Assembly: GCA_905233915.1 (NCBI GenBank)
Contig: CAJOFM010000001.1
Coordinates: 506,554-570,553 of the forward strand
DNA: 64,000 nt
Origin: an uncultured Muribaculaceae bacterium
Lineage (GTDB): Bacteria > Bacteroidota > Bacteroidia > Bacteroidales > Muribaculaceae
Direction of reading: 5' to 3'
The translations under genes were made by a program, and so were the position numbers. Positions 1-9,052 of the stretch are shown here, piece by piece. The notes beneath the pieces were generated by a model that searched no databases, was not told where the DNA came from, and saw only the letters and a program-made list of their open reading frames with translations. Numbering within the stretch: position 1 is the first letter of the stretch; each line of letters starts with the position of its first letter.

Positions 1-877
1 CGCTCTGGGTCTCCTCGGCCCACATGATGCTGTAGTCGTCAAAAGTCTTGAGAGAACCGGTCTGGTAGAACTTGATCAGCTCGTTGATGTAAGCGCGCTG
101 GCCCTCGTTCTCAGCCACGGTTGCAGCCTTCTGCAGCCAATAAACGATTTTCTCGATGGCTTTGCTGTACAGGCCACCCACCTTGTAGGGCTCCTCGACA
201 ACTTTGCCATTCTTCTTCACGACCTTGCAGTTCAAGCCCCACGAGATGGGGGTGAGGTCGGTGGTATCCTTCAGGTTATTGTAGAAATCCTCGACCTCCT
301 GCTGGGTCACGCCCTCATACATATTGCATGCCGAGGTCAGAATCAGGTCCTCACCATCGGCCTGGTTGACGCGCTTGGCCATGAAGGTGGGGTCAAAGAT
401 GACGCGGTCCAAGAGTTTCTTGTATTCGACAGCCTTGTTGGCTTTGCCGGGCAGAGCGGCAAACTGCTTGTCAAAGAATTCCTTGCTGAACTCGGGGATG
501 AACTTGTCCATCGAGTAGTGGTGATGAATACCGTTGCCAAACCACACCTGTTTCAGGTACTTGAGGAATGCCTGGTAGTTCTTATCGTTCTTGTCGCCCG
601 TGTAGTTGCGGTAGATGTCCTCGAGCGTCTCGCGCACCATGAGGTTATACTGGCAGTTCTGGTCGAACAAGATATCACGGCCATTGAGCGCAGCCTCGGT
701 GAGGTAATAAACGAGCTCCTTCTGCTGGAGTGACAGATCCTCAAAGCCGGGCACCTGGTATCGCAGCACCTCGATGTCGGCAAAACGGTCAACCGTGTAG
801 TCAAAGTTGTTGTTCTGTGCCATAGCGGTTGTTGATAGTGCCGCTGTCATGAGAGCGGCAATGATGAATTTCTTCAT
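1..877 (-). CDS. Dipeptidyl peptidase III (M49 family), N-terminal part
   Basis: The gene runs off the left edge, so only about 292 N-terminal codons are present, starting at the ATG at 877-875. A signal peptide (MKKFIIAALMTAALSTTAMA) is followed by a helical domain with the stretches YQVPGFEDLSLQQKELVYYL, AALNGRDILFDQN and VWFGNGIHHHYSMDKFIPEF, which I recognise as the start of M49 dipeptidyl peptidase III. These are zinc peptidases that remove dipeptides from the N-termini of oligopeptides, and Bacteroides homologues are about 675 residues. The catalytic HEXXGH motif would lie outside the window, so activity cannot be judged. The signal peptide suggests export to the periplasm. It lies 33 bases downstream of a lipoprotein gene and may be co-transcribed with it. 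Confidence 0.85.
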   Translation of the reverse strand, partial: MKKFIIAALMTAALSTTAMAQNNNFDYTVDRFADIEVLRYQVPGFEDLSLQQKELVYYLTEAALNGRDILFDQNCQYNLMVRETLEDIYRNYTGDKNDKNYQAFLKYLKQVWFGNGIHHHYSMDKFIPEFSKEFFDKQFAALPGKANKAVEYKKLLDRVIFDPTFMAKRVNQADGEDLILTSACNMYEGVTQQEVEDFYNNLKDTTDLTPISWGLNCKVVKKNGKVVEEPYKVGGLYSKAIEKIVYWLQKAATVAENEGQRAYINELIKFYQTGSLKTFDDYSIMWAEETQS

Positions 878-909
878 AAACTTGTTTAAGATTTATTATG
901 TGTAATGTG

Positions 910-1662
910 TTATTGTTCGGTTTCAACCTTTACAAACTGAGTCGGTGTCAAAGCATAGACCTCATATTTGCCTGGAATGACGCGCATGTTGTCATCGGTC
1001 ACATAGGCATAGAGTATCTTGGCTTTGTCGTCATACTTGATGAGTTCGGCCTTGTTGACCTTGCCATCATCGATATACTCGCGGTTGCCTGCCGTCTCAA
1101 TACCATTAAAGAAGAACGGCAGCACCTTGAGCAGGCCGCCCTTGTTGATAGCAGCCGAGATGTAAGTAAAGGATTTGCCCTCCTCATTGACATAGGACTC
1201 AACAAACATGTAGATGGGCTGAGTTGCTTCCTGAATGTCAAAGATGGTGTCGATGCTGTGTGCGAGCGACCATTGGCGCTTGATGTTGGGCTGGCGGCCG
1301 GTGAGCATAGCGTCAAGGGGGCCGCTGTATCCTACCATCGCATCACCCGAGAGCCATTGCAGTACGTTGGCGTAGTTGGTGATGGTGTCACCCTGGCTGG
1401 TGATCCAGCTGTAGGCGCGCACTTTGCCGTCAGAACTGGTATGTACCTTCATCCCCAATTTTTCGCGGGAATAGTTGAAGTCATGGGTCATAGTGGATTT
1501 GTCAGCCTTGATCCATTCGCAGAACTCATTCATCGCGCTGGATGAGGTCTCATAGTCCTCGCTCAGTATGGCTTTGACCAACTTGCGTTCGGTGCGCTCC
1601 TGCTTGGAGCACGAGGCAAGGGTCAAGGTGAAGATGGCCAGTAGCAGAATGGTTTTCCTCAT
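910..1662 (-). CDS. Putative lipoprotein, function unknown
   Basis: This 250-residue protein begins with a lipoprotein signal (MRKTILLLAIFTLTLASC, lipid Cys at 18). The mature part is soluble and mixed alpha/beta with no transmembrane segment, and I do not recognise a named family. It contains short aromatic-rich stretches (VRAYSWITSQGDT, YIMFVES-like segments) resembling periplasmic beta-rich domains. It follows the neighbouring lipoprotein gene by 7 bases and precedes the dipeptidyl peptidase III gene by 33, so the three probably form one transcript. No promoter is visible between them. A role in envelope peptide handling would be inference from context only. Confidence 0.8.
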   Translation of the reverse strand: MRKTILLLAIFTLTLASCSKQERTERKLVKAILSEDYETSSSAMNEFCEWIKADKSTMTHDFNYSREKLGMKVHTSSDGKVRAYSWITSQGDTITNYANVLQWLSGDAMVGYSGPLDAMLTGRQPNIKRQWSLAHSIDTIFDIQEATQPIYMFVESYVNEEGKSFTYISAAINKGGLLKVLPFFFNGIETAGNREYIDDGKVNKAELIKYDDKAKILYAYVTDDNMRVIPGKYEVYALTPTQFVKVETEQ

Positions 1663-1669
1663 GATGAAT

Positions 1670-2128
1670 TTACTTGGCTGCAGTGCCGTTATAAACGATT
1701 TCCTTATCGGTCATGATGGTGATTTGCTCAGAACCGCTCTTGGCTGAGATGATATAGGACTTACCCTCATCGTCTCTCATCAGGTAGTTGCCACCCTGCA
1801 TGGCACACTTCTTGGTCTCAACTTTCTGAGTGGGGGCGCTACTCTTGTCCTTGCCGAGATCCCACATGCTCAAGCGGAAAGTGCCGTCGGCGAGGTTTTC
1901 AAGACGCACCTGGTATTCAAGGGTGTTGAATTCGGCCACGGTGTGGTCCTTGCCGTCAGCGGTAGGCTTAGCACGTTCGATACCGTTCTGGGCGTCGTTA
2001 GCCTTGACTGAGTCAACTTGCTCGGTAGCGGCATTTTCTGTGTTGTCGGTGTTCTTGGCGGGTTTCTCGTTACAAGCGGTCATGGCCATCAGTGCCACAG
2101 CTGCAAAAAGGATAAATAATTTCTTCAT
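1670..2128 (-). CDS. Small putative lipoprotein, function unknown
   Basis: The 152-residue product starts with MKKLFILFAAVALMAMTAC (lipid Cys at 19), followed by an Asn/Thr/Ala-rich linker of about 35 residues and a small folded domain. Near its C-terminus is GGNYLMRDDEGKSYIISAK, followed by a strand-rich end. It is the first gene of a probable three-gene minus-strand unit with the next lipoprotein and the M49 peptidase. The 53 bases separating it from rlmI contain no clear TAnnTTTG box, so its promoter is unassigned. I do not recognise a family. Confidence 0.78.
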   Translation of the reverse strand: MKKLFILFAAVALMAMTACNEKPAKNTDNTENAATEQVDSVKANDAQNGIERAKPTADGKDHTVAEFNTLEYQVRLENLADGTFRLSMWDLGKDKSSAPTQKVETKKCAMQGGNYLMRDDEGKSYIISAKSGSEQITIMTDKEIVYNGTAAK

Positions 2129-2181
2129 TGTGTTTGTACTATTGATTGTTTGTTAATGATTGATTTCTGAAAAATGAAAGC

Positions 2182-3363
2182 TTATTCCACATACAGCACC
2201 AAGCCCTTCAGGTACTCGCCCTCGGGGTGATAGATGTTGATGGGATGATCGGCTGGTTGCGTGAGTTGGTGCAGGATGCGCACTTTGCGGCGCGTTTGTG
2301 CGGCTGCGCTGAACACAGCCAAGCGGAATTGTTCCTTGTTCACAGCCTGTGAGCAGGAGAAGGTGAACAGGATGCTGCCCGGAGCGATTTTCTCCAATGC
2401 CTTGGCATTCAGGCGGCGGTAGCCGATTAAGGCGTTGTGCAATGCGCTCTTGTGCTTGGCAAAGGCGGGCGGATCCAGGATAATCAGGTCATAAGAGTTA
2501 GGCTCCATATTGTCGAGGAACTTGAAGGCGTCCTCGGCAAACGACTTGTGGCGTCCATCTTCGGGTGCGAAGTTAAGTGCCACGTTATCATCGGTGAGAC
2601 GCACGGCCTTGGCTGAACTATCTACCGAATGTACCAGTTCAGCACCCCCACGCAGGGCATATACCGAGAAACCTCCCGTGTAACAGAACATGTTGAGCAC
2701 CTTGCGGCCACGGCTGTAATGCTCAAGCAGGCGGCGGTTTTCACGCTGATCGACAAAAAAGCCGGTTTTCTGGCCCTTAAGCCAGTCCACATGGAATCGC
2801 AGCCCGTTCTCCAGTGCCTCATCGGTCTCCATGCCGCCGATGATGTAATCATTCATCGGGTCGAGATGTGCCTTATAGGGCAGGGTGGTCTCGCTCTTAT
2901 AGTAGACGTTGCGTATGCCTGGCAGTTTGGTTAAGCCTTGGGCAATGATGTTGCGGGCGAAGTGCATACCGGGAGAGTGGGCCTGCATCACGGCGGTGGG
3001 ACCGTAGATGTCCACCACCAGGCCTGGCAGGAAGTCACCCTCGCCATGCACGAGGCGGTAAGCGTTGTTGTCCTCACGCTGCAGCCCCAATGATTGACGC
3101 ATGCGGAATGCATCGTTGAGACGCTGCTCATAGAAGGCCTCATCAATGGGCGTGTCGTCAAATGTGAGCATCCTCACGGCGATGCTCCCGATTTGGGAAT
3201 GGCCGTTACCGATGAGTGTGCCATCATGGGAATAAACACTCACCACGTCGCCTTCCTCGATGGTGTCGTCGGCTGCCGCGATAGCGCCCGAGAAGACCCA
3301 CGGGTGGAAACGCTTAAGGGACTCCTCCTTGCCGCGCTTGAGAGTTACGGTTTTATATATCAT
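2182..3363 (-). CDS. rlmI: 23S rRNA cytosine methyltransferase, RlmI family
   Basis: This 393-residue class I SAM-dependent methyltransferase belongs to the RlmI/YccW group, which makes 5-methylcytosine in 23S rRNA. An N-terminal PUA-type domain (about 1-75, with RFHPWVFSGAI) precedes the catalytic domain: QKTGFFVDQREN at 198-209, the SAM loop FCYTGGFS at 226-233 and the target-base motif ILDPPAF at 295-301. Full length is typical. Its ATG overlaps the rseP stop by 4 bases, indicating translational coupling. The exact target nucleotide in this organism is inferred from the family. Confidence 0.9.
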   Translation of the reverse strand: MIYKTVTLKRGKEESLKRFHPWVFSGAIAAADDTIEEGDVVSVYSHDGTLIGNGHSQIGSIAVRMLTFDDTPIDEAFYEQRLNDAFRMRQSLGLQREDNNAYRLVHGEGDFLPGLVVDIYGPTAVMQAHSPGMHFARNIIAQGLTKLPGIRNVYYKSETTLPYKAHLDPMNDYIIGGMETDEALENGLRFHVDWLKGQKTGFFVDQRENRRLLEHYSRGRKVLNMFCYTGGFSVYALRGGAELVHSVDSSAKAVRLTDDNVALNFAPEDGRHKSFAEDAFKFLDNMEPNSYDLIILDPPAFAKHKSALHNALIGYRRLNAKALEKIAPGSILFTFSCSQAVNKEQFRLAVFSAAAQTRRKVRILHQLTQPADHPINIYHPEGEYLKGLVLYVE

Positions 3364-4793
3364 TTGATTACAAATCTGAAAATATCGTTTCCAATAGCTA
3401 ATACCATCAAGGCCATAATCAGAGCCATTCCGATTTTCATCGAGATTTCTTGGAATTTCTCACTGGGTTGGCGGCCTGTGATCATCTCATAGATTAAGAA
3501 CAGAACATGTCCACCATCCAAGATGGGAATGGGGAGCACATTCATCACTGCCAGAATGATGGAGATGAATGCGGTCACGTTCCAGAAGTTGAGCCAATCC
3601 CATGTCGGGGGGAAGATGCTGCCGATGGCACCAAAGCTGCCGACGCTCTTTGCTCCTTGAGGGGTGAAAATCAGTTTGAGCTGCTTAACGTAGTTCACCA
3701 TCTTGTCCCAACCCATCTCAATGCCGCGGGGAATGGACTGCAGCAGGTTGTAATGGATGATGGTGGGCTTGAAAATCTTGATGGGCTCGGTGAGCAGGAT
3801 GCCGATGTGGCCTTCACCGTCAACAGGAACAGCAGCTGTCATCATCTTGCCGTCACGCATGAACTCAAGCGTGATTTCCTTTCCGGCATTCTTGGTAAGC
3901 TCGGCGGTGAATTCAGTATAATCGGGAGTGGGGATACCATTGACAGCCACCATGCGGTCACCATCCTTCAGGCCCGCTTTCTCGCCACCCTGATTGAGTA
4001 ATGTCTGGGAAACAACTACAGGCCAGCGGTATGACATAAACATGTCGCCGTCCTTGGCGTCGTTATCTACTTTGAAGATGAAATCCTTGGGCAGATTGAT
4101 AGCGACAGTGTCCTTGTGGTTGCGAAGCACGAGGACTTGCTTAGCCGTCAGCATCGTCTGGAGGTCTTCGGGATTCAGGGTCAGCAGATCCTTGCCATCG
4201 GCGCTCAGGGGGATGTCACCATTTTCAAAACCGGCATCGTGGGCGCTCTTGCAGTAGTTCATGCCCTCGGTGGCATCGACAAATTTTATATATTGTTCAC
4301 CCTGGCTATAGACGATGCCTGAGTAGATGATAATGGCCAGCAGGAAGTTGAACAGCACGCCGCCCAACATGATGAGCAGGCGTTTCCAGGCAGCCTTACT
4401 GCGGAATTCCCAAGGCTTGGCAGGCTGCTTCATGGCCTCGGTGTTCATCGACTCGTCGATCATGCCTGCAATCGAGCAATAGCCGCCCAAGGGTATCCAG
4501 CCTATGCCATATTCAGTGGCACGCCATGAGTTCTTGTTCTCATCGGGATTACTCTCTTCCATGACTGCCATTTCCTTGCCTGTAGAGAACCACTTGAGGT
4601 ATTTGCCGGGTTTCCACTTGACAAGGCTGAACTTGTAATTGAAAAACATATAAAACTTCTCTACCCAAACGCCGAACAAGCGGGCGAAGGAGTAGTGTCC
4701 GAATTCATGAAATACTACTAGGATACTTAATGCTAAGAAAAGCTCTGCTGTCTTAATCCAGAAGGATGATGTCAAGAAAAATGATAAGTCCAT
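3360..4793 (-). CDS. rseP: Site-2 zinc metalloprotease RseP
   Basis: This is a 477-residue inner-membrane protease of the S2P/RseP family, which cuts transmembrane segments of anti-sigma factors or remnant signal peptides. The zinc motif HEFGH is at residues 29-33 in the first membrane helix, and the second active-site region LPIPILDGGHVLF lies near the C-terminus. A central periplasmic part includes a PDZ-like segment (GLKDGDRMVAVNGIPTPDYT). The catalytic residues are intact. It lies 31 bases after dxr and overlaps rlmI by 4 bases; dxr-rseP is a common bacterial pairing. Its substrate here is unknown. Confidence 0.92.
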   Translation of the reverse strand: MDLSFFLTSSFWIKTAELFLALSILVVFHEFGHYSFARLFGVWVEKFYMFFNYKFSLVKWKPGKYLKWFSTGKEMAVMEESNPDENKNSWRATEYGIGWIPLGGYCSIAGMIDESMNTEAMKQPAKPWEFRSKAAWKRLLIMLGGVLFNFLLAIIIYSGIVYSQGEQYIKFVDATEGMNYCKSAHDAGFENGDIPLSADGKDLLTLNPEDLQTMLTAKQVLVLRNHKDTVAINLPKDFIFKVDNDAKDGDMFMSYRWPVVVSQTLLNQGGEKAGLKDGDRMVAVNGIPTPDYTEFTAELTKNAGKEITLEFMRDGKMMTAAVPVDGEGHIGILLTEPIKIFKPTIIHYNLLQSIPRGIEMGWDKMVNYVKQLKLIFTPQGAKSVGSFGAIGSIFPPTWDWLNFWNVTAFISIILAVMNVLPIPILDGGHVLFLIYEMITGRQPSEKFQEISMKIGMALIMALMVLAIGNDIFRFVIK

Positions 4794-4824
4794 TCTTATT
4801 AATGAGTGATAATCTTAATTTCGT

Positions 4825-5997
4825 TTAGATGGCGATTTCGTCGGTCATGCGGGCCGCAAATTCGCGGGCCGCGGCATTACTGTCCACATAGTCTTGATAC
4901 TCGGGATGCTCGACCAGTGGCGACCGTTCCATCGTTTTCTCTATGATTTTATAGATGTCGGTAAATTTAATCTTGTTTTGCAGGAAGGCGGCTACGGCAA
5001 TCTCGTTGGCTGCATTCATCACACATGGTGCAGTACCTCCAATTCGGGCTGCCGCATAGGCTGTATTCAGTAACGGGAATTTGTCGAAGTCTGGCCGTTC
5101 AAAGGTCAGGCATGCCATGTCCTCGAGGGTCATCTTGCGGCAGTCGCTGGCCAAGCGGCGGTCGGGCAGACCAAGGGCATAACGGATGGGCAGGTGCATG
5201 TCGGGCAAACCTAATTGAGCCTTGATAGAGCCATCCTTGAAGGCTACCATCGAGTGCACGATTGACTGCGGATGCACCATGATCTCGATGTCTTGGGGCT
5301 CCACACCAAATAGCCAGCGTGCCTCAATCATCTCAAAGCCCTTGTTCATCATTGTTGCCGAATCGATGGTGATTTTGGCGCCCATCGACCAGTTGGGATG
5401 CTTGAGGGCATCGGCAGCGGTCACGTTCTCGAGCTGCTCTTTGGGCATCGTGCGGAACGGTCCACCCGATGCCGTGAGCAACAATCGCTCGATATCCTCA
5501 TGACGTTCACCCACCAGACACTGGTAAAATGCGCCATGCTCGCTGTCAACAGGGTAAAGCACTCTTGGTGACTTTTTCAGCAATCGGTCAATCAGTTCGC
5601 CTGCCACCACCAGCGTCTCTTTGTTGGCTAGGGCGATGCGCTTGCCTGCGCCGATGGCTGCTATCGTTGATTCCAGGCCGCTGTAACCCACCATGGCGGT
5701 CACCACCGTGTCGATCTCGGGCATCGTGACGGCTTCGGCAATCGCCGTGCTGCCGGTAGAAACCTGAATGTCGGTGTCGGACAAGGCGTCGCTCACATAC
5801 TCATAATACTGCTCATCGGCAATAATGACCATGTGGGGACGGCACAGGCGTGCCTGCGCTATTAGCAAGTCGGCACTGCTGCGCGCTACAAGCAACCAAG
5901 GGTTGAACAGGTTGGGGTATTCGGCAATGATGTCAAGTGTCTGTTTGCCAATTGACCCCGTGCTGCCCAGCACTGCGATATTTCGTTTCTGTGTCAT
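4825..5997 (-). CDS. dxr: 1-deoxy-D-xylulose 5-phosphate reductoisomerase
   Basis: Dxr (IspC) converts DXP to 2-C-methyl-D-erythritol 4-phosphate using NADPH, the committed step of the non-mevalonate isoprenoid pathway. The NADPH loop LGSTGSIG is at the N-terminus, and LANKETLV, the metal/substrate segments VDSEHGAFYQCL and ASGGPFR, and the mobile loop HPNWSMGAKITIDSATMMNKG are all present. An in-frame ATG exists at 6009, but the promoter predicts transcription starting at about 6009-6012. The ATG at 5997 also gives the usual family start (MTQKRNIAVLGS), so I chose 5997 (390 residues). It heads the dxr-rseP-rlmI unit. Confidence 0.93.
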   Translation of the reverse strand: MTQKRNIAVLGSTGSIGKQTLDIIAEYPNLFNPWLLVARSSADLLIAQARLCRPHMVIIADEQYYEYVSDALSDTDIQVSTGSTAIAEAVTMPEIDTVVTAMVGYSGLESTIAAIGAGKRIALANKETLVVAGELIDRLLKKSPRVLYPVDSEHGAFYQCLVGERHEDIERLLLTASGGPFRTMPKEQLENVTAADALKHPNWSMGAKITIDSATMMNKGFEMIEARWLFGVEPQDIEIMVHPQSIVHSMVAFKDGSIKAQLGLPDMHLPIRYALGLPDRRLASDCRKMTLEDMACLTFERPDFDKFPLLNTAYAAARIGGTAPCVMNAANEIAVAAFLQNKIKFTDIYKIIEKTMERSPLVEHPEYQDYVDSNAAAREFAARMTDEIAI

Positions 5998-6014
5998 ACT
6001 TTCAATCAAAACTG

Positions 6015-6045
6015 CGAAATTACATAAAAACGGGCACAGGGCAAA
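6015..6045 (-). promoter_or_regulatory. Promoter of dxr-rseP-rlmI
   Basis: Read on the minus strand, TTTG at 6045-6042 is followed after 19 bases by TAATTTCG at 6022-6015. That is one mismatch from the Bacteroidota -7 consensus TAnnTTTG, with ideal spacing. The predicted start at about 6009-6012 gives a very short leader to either dxr start codon. Confidence 0.6.
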
Positions 6046-6069
6046 AAGAATTTATTCTTTTTAAGTTTT

Positions 6070-7266
6070 TCATAACTTTTCACAGATGAAAAGTGTGTGC
6101 TCTCCAGCGGCTGTCGTGGTGCCGAAAATATAGCAGTCGCCACCGTCGCGCAGATGGAGCCGATTGCGTAATTGTTGGGCCGTCAGCGGGAAATTACGGG
6201 TGGCGACGTTGGCTCTCGTGATACCTCTCAGGGCATTGGACAGCTCTTTCTTGTTCATCGACGTTACTGTTGTGACGGCGAAGCGGCGTCCAGGGAAATC
6301 CTGAACGGCTCTATCGGATATAAATAAGTGGCTGTCAGCTGACAACGCTTTGACGGGGTACTGATGGGTGAGTATCCCAAAACAGCCTGCCTTCATAATA
6401 GAGGCATTGGGCTCATACAAGTAGGCTGCTTCATCATCATTGGCCGCAATTTCGGGATTGCCCTCATTATCCGATGGCACAAAACTGATTGTGTGCCCAT
6501 CGTTTACACAATAGATGAATGGTTCCCCCTCATGGTCGGCACTCATGAGGATAAGCAACTCCTTGCACTCGTTATTAGTACTCACGATATGAACCGCTGA
6601 AACCCGGCTGCCCAAATCGTTCACTGCCTTGTGCCAGTCCAGCATGGGGGATAGCTTGATGAGGATATGATGGGCTTTGTTCAACATCCTGTCTTTCAGC
6701 TCAATCACATTGGGCGTACAGTCGGTGATGGCATAAGTGCGGGCATTGTTGTTATCGCGTCTGGCGGGATCAAGGTAAATGAGAGTAGAGCCGGGTGGAG
6801 AGGATAGTTCGCCTAATACTTTTTCTGCCTCATCGTTGATGATGGTAGCATTGTTAAGTCCCAACAGTTCAAAGTTGTGACTGGCCGCTTTGCACAGGTG
6901 CTCTTGCCGCTCGACATAGGTAGCGTGTTCAAACTCCCGAGCCATAAAAGCGAAATCCACACCGAATCCTCCCGTGAGGTCAATTAAAGTCTCACGGCAT
7001 CCCAGAGGTAATCGTTTCACAATGCAGCACTTATAAATGGCTGTCTGCTCGCTGCTGCACTGCTCCATCGACAGGTGGGGAGGATAGATGATGCCATCAA
7101 TAGCTGCCCAGGATGGCAGTTTGCGCCGTGCCGTCTGCCAGCCCTGAATCTGGTCCAGAGCCCACGGCAGGTCCACACTGCTGTCACGCTTCGTCTTCAA
7201 CGCCAGCGTTTTAACATCCTCCTCGCGATGCTCTCTCACAAACAGTATCGTCACCTCATCCATCAT
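6070..7266 (-). CDS. SAM-dependent methyltransferase with THUMP-like domain
   Basis: The protein (398 residues from the chosen start) is a Bacteroidota-type class I methyltransferase with a C-terminal THUMP-like domain, a family thought to modify RNA. The SAM-binding region is LIDLTGGFGVDFAFMA, and the catalytic-type motif LIYLDPARRDNNNART lies downstream. The C-terminus (RRFAVTTVTSMNKKELSNAL, then TRANVATRNFPLTAQQLRNR) matches the THUMP-like domain. The frame stays open to an ATG at 7314, which would overlap the upstream gene by 41 bases; the ATG pair at 7266/7263, just after that gene's stop, is more likely. The substrate is unknown. Confidence 0.82.
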   Translation of the reverse strand: MMDEVTILFVREHREEDVKTLALKTKRDSSVDLPWALDQIQGWQTARRKLPSWAAIDGIIYPPHLSMEQCSSEQTAIYKCCIVKRLPLGCRETLIDLTGGFGVDFAFMAREFEHATYVERQEHLCKAASHNFELLGLNNATIINDEAEKVLGELSSPPGSTLIYLDPARRDNNNARTYAITDCTPNVIELKDRMLNKAHHILIKLSPMLDWHKAVNDLGSRVSAVHIVSTNNECKELLILMSADHEGEPFIYCVNDGHTISFVPSDNEGNPEIAANDDEAAYLYEPNASIMKAGCFGILTHQYPVKALSADSHLFISDRAVQDFPGRRFAVTTVTSMNKKELSNALRGITRANVATRNFPLTAQQLRNRLHLRDGGDCYIFGTTTAAGEHTLFICEKL

Positions 7267-7273
7267 ACTACTT

Positions 7274-9052
7274 CTAGTTTCTAACTCCGACAAATGGTTG
7301 CAGGAACTCGTCAAGGGAATTGACGTTAAGTTTATGGGCTATCTGGATTTTTTTGTTCGAGACTGTTCTCAGGTTCCTATAGCGCATGCAAATCATGATA
7401 ACCGTTCTAGAGAATCCATGACACAGCAAGGCAATCAGGTTGATTTCGTCTTCGCGCAAGGTGCCGCCGGCAATCGCTTGGGCCTTAACCAGCACGTTGT
7501 CATACAGGTCGTTGGCCAGTGATTGCAGGTTGTCCCAATAGGACGCGCCTACCTCGTCGGGGCCGCGCATGGTCATCAGTTTATTGAATCGCTTGGCAAA
7601 CGTCGTCTCGTTGCACTCGTAGGACCATTGCAGCAGTTGGTGAACAACTTGCATCTGATTGTCCACAATGGCTTTCAGTTCATCCGATTGCTGTTTTTTG
7701 GCCTCAAGGTCAGCAATGGCATCACTCATGCGCGCCTCGTTGCCTTGATACTCCGCCTGAGCATCTTTCAGGCTCTGCTCGTAGTCGTTGATGGTCTCCT
7801 GCATGTGTTGCAGGCTTGCCATGGATTGGTCCAGGTCGGCCTTTTGCAGCTCGTATTCAGTCTGTTGGATTTTCAAGCGGTTGCGGTAACGCCAGACGAG
7901 AAACGCCAGTGCCAGTGCCGTCAACAACAGCAGGGCAAAGCCCAAAAGTGTTCCTTTGAGGCGCGAACTCAGCAGGGCATTCTCCAGTGCCGCTTGCTGA
8001 GAGTCGTATTTCTTCTCCACTTCCAGCAGTTTGTCGTTCATGCTGCTCATCGCTACCGAATCGGCAAGATTATGGGTCATGTTCAGGTAGTTGATGGCAT
8101 CATCCACTTTGCCCTCGCGGCGGGCAAGATCGGCAAGTAGCTGATAGTGCATGATGCTGTCGGCGACGGTAGTCATCTCAGGAGCGTGTTGCAAGTAGTA
8201 TCGTGCCGAATCCAAGCGGCCCAGGTGCAGATAGGCAGAGGCTGCCGTGTAATGGATTCGGGGGTGTATCTTGAGTTTTCCTTTCCAGCTGATGGCCTCG
8301 ATGGCATCGTCTTTAGCACCCTGGTAATTGCCTCGTGAAGCGTGGTACTCGGCGCGGCTAAACAGGTTTGCCACCACATACTTCGGTTTGATTTCCTGTA
8401 TGGACAGGTTGATGGCGGCGTTGATGTAGTCTATGGCACTGTCCTGCTTCTCCTTGTTGATGCGGTACAGGCCGCCAAGTTCACTCAGGCAGATGATCTG
8501 GTTTGGCTTGTCGTCCAGGATGTTGAATAGGTCAAGTGCTTCGCGGTATTTACTGGCACCCAGGGTTTTGGCACCGATGATCTGGCTCTGGTACAGTTCG
8601 CCCATCTTCATCTTGGCGAGCGCGCGGGTCTTCAGGTCGTTGTCGATGGCCAGGTCCTCAGCTTGACGCAGGCAGGTGACGGCTTTATCCAGATTTCCCA
8701 ATTCCGCATTGATGTAGCCCTGATAGAGTAGGGCACGTGCGTGTTTCTCCTTATCTTTATGTGCCATAAAGTATTTCACCGCCCCGTTGATGACGCTGTC
8801 ATTGGTGGCTGTAATGCTGCAATCGTGGTTGGCTTGGGTTGTCAACAAGTCATAATAGGCCCTCTCCTTGTTATTATAAGATGAGGTGTTGATGGCATTG
8901 AGCATCATCAGGGCATCCTCGGCTTGATTTTGGGCCAGTAGCGTGTCGATGTCAACAAGCTGGCGATTGTCGGCTTGATTACCGCAGCCACTCAAAATTG
9001 CGGCAAAACATATCGCCGCTAGCATATAAATAATATGTATGTAGTTTCTCAT
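7274..9052 (-). CDS. TPR protein with transmembrane helix, coiled coil and C-terminal HTH-like domain
   Basis: From the ATG at 9052 the product has 592 residues. It starts with a lipoprotein-like signal (MRNYIHIIYMLAAICFAAIL, then SGCGN), followed by tetratricopeptide repeats to about residue 350. A hydrophobic helix (LLGFALLLLTALALAFLVW) lies at about 364-388, then a long coiled coil. The C-terminal segment resembles a LuxR-type helix-turn-helix (EDEINLIALLCHGFSRTVI, then a basic helix). This layout matches Bacteroidota membrane-spanning regulators with periplasmic TPR sensors and cytoplasmic DNA-binding ends. The longer frame to 9130 adds 26 residues without a signal sequence and is unlikely. 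Ligand and targets are unknown. Confidence 0.8.
   Translation of the reverse strand: MRNYIHIIYMLAAICFAAILSGCGNQADNRQLVDIDTLLAQNQAEDALMMLNAINTSSYNNKERAYYDLLTTQANHDCSITATNDSVINGAVKYFMAHKDKEKHARALLYQGYINAELGNLDKAVTCLRQAEDLAIDNDLKTRALAKMKMGELYQSQIIGAKTLGASKYREALDLFNILDDKPNQIICLSELGGLYRINKEKQDSAIDYINAAINLSIQEIKPKYVVANLFSRAEYHASRGNYQGAKDDAIEAISWKGKLKIHPRIHYTAASAYLHLGRLDSARYYLQHAPEMTTVADSIMHYQLLADLARREGKVDDAINYLNMTHNLADSVAMSSMNDKLLEVEKKYDSQQAALENALLSSRLKGTLLGFALLLLTALALAFLVWRYRNRLKIQQTEYELQKADLDQSMASLQHMQETINDYEQSLKDAQAEYQGNEARMSDAIADLEAKKQQSDELKAIVDNQMQVVHQLLQWSYECNETTFAKRFNKLMTMRGPDEVGASYWDNLQSLANDLYDNVLVKAQAIAGGTLREDEINLIALLCHGFSRTVIMICMRYRNLRTVSNKKIQIAHKLNVNSLDEFLQPFVGVRN

Noticed and set aside
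7267..7314. 16-residue N-terminal extension of the THUMP-like methyltransferase
   Set aside because: It would overlap the upstream gene by 41 bases; the ATG pair just after that stop is the simpler start.
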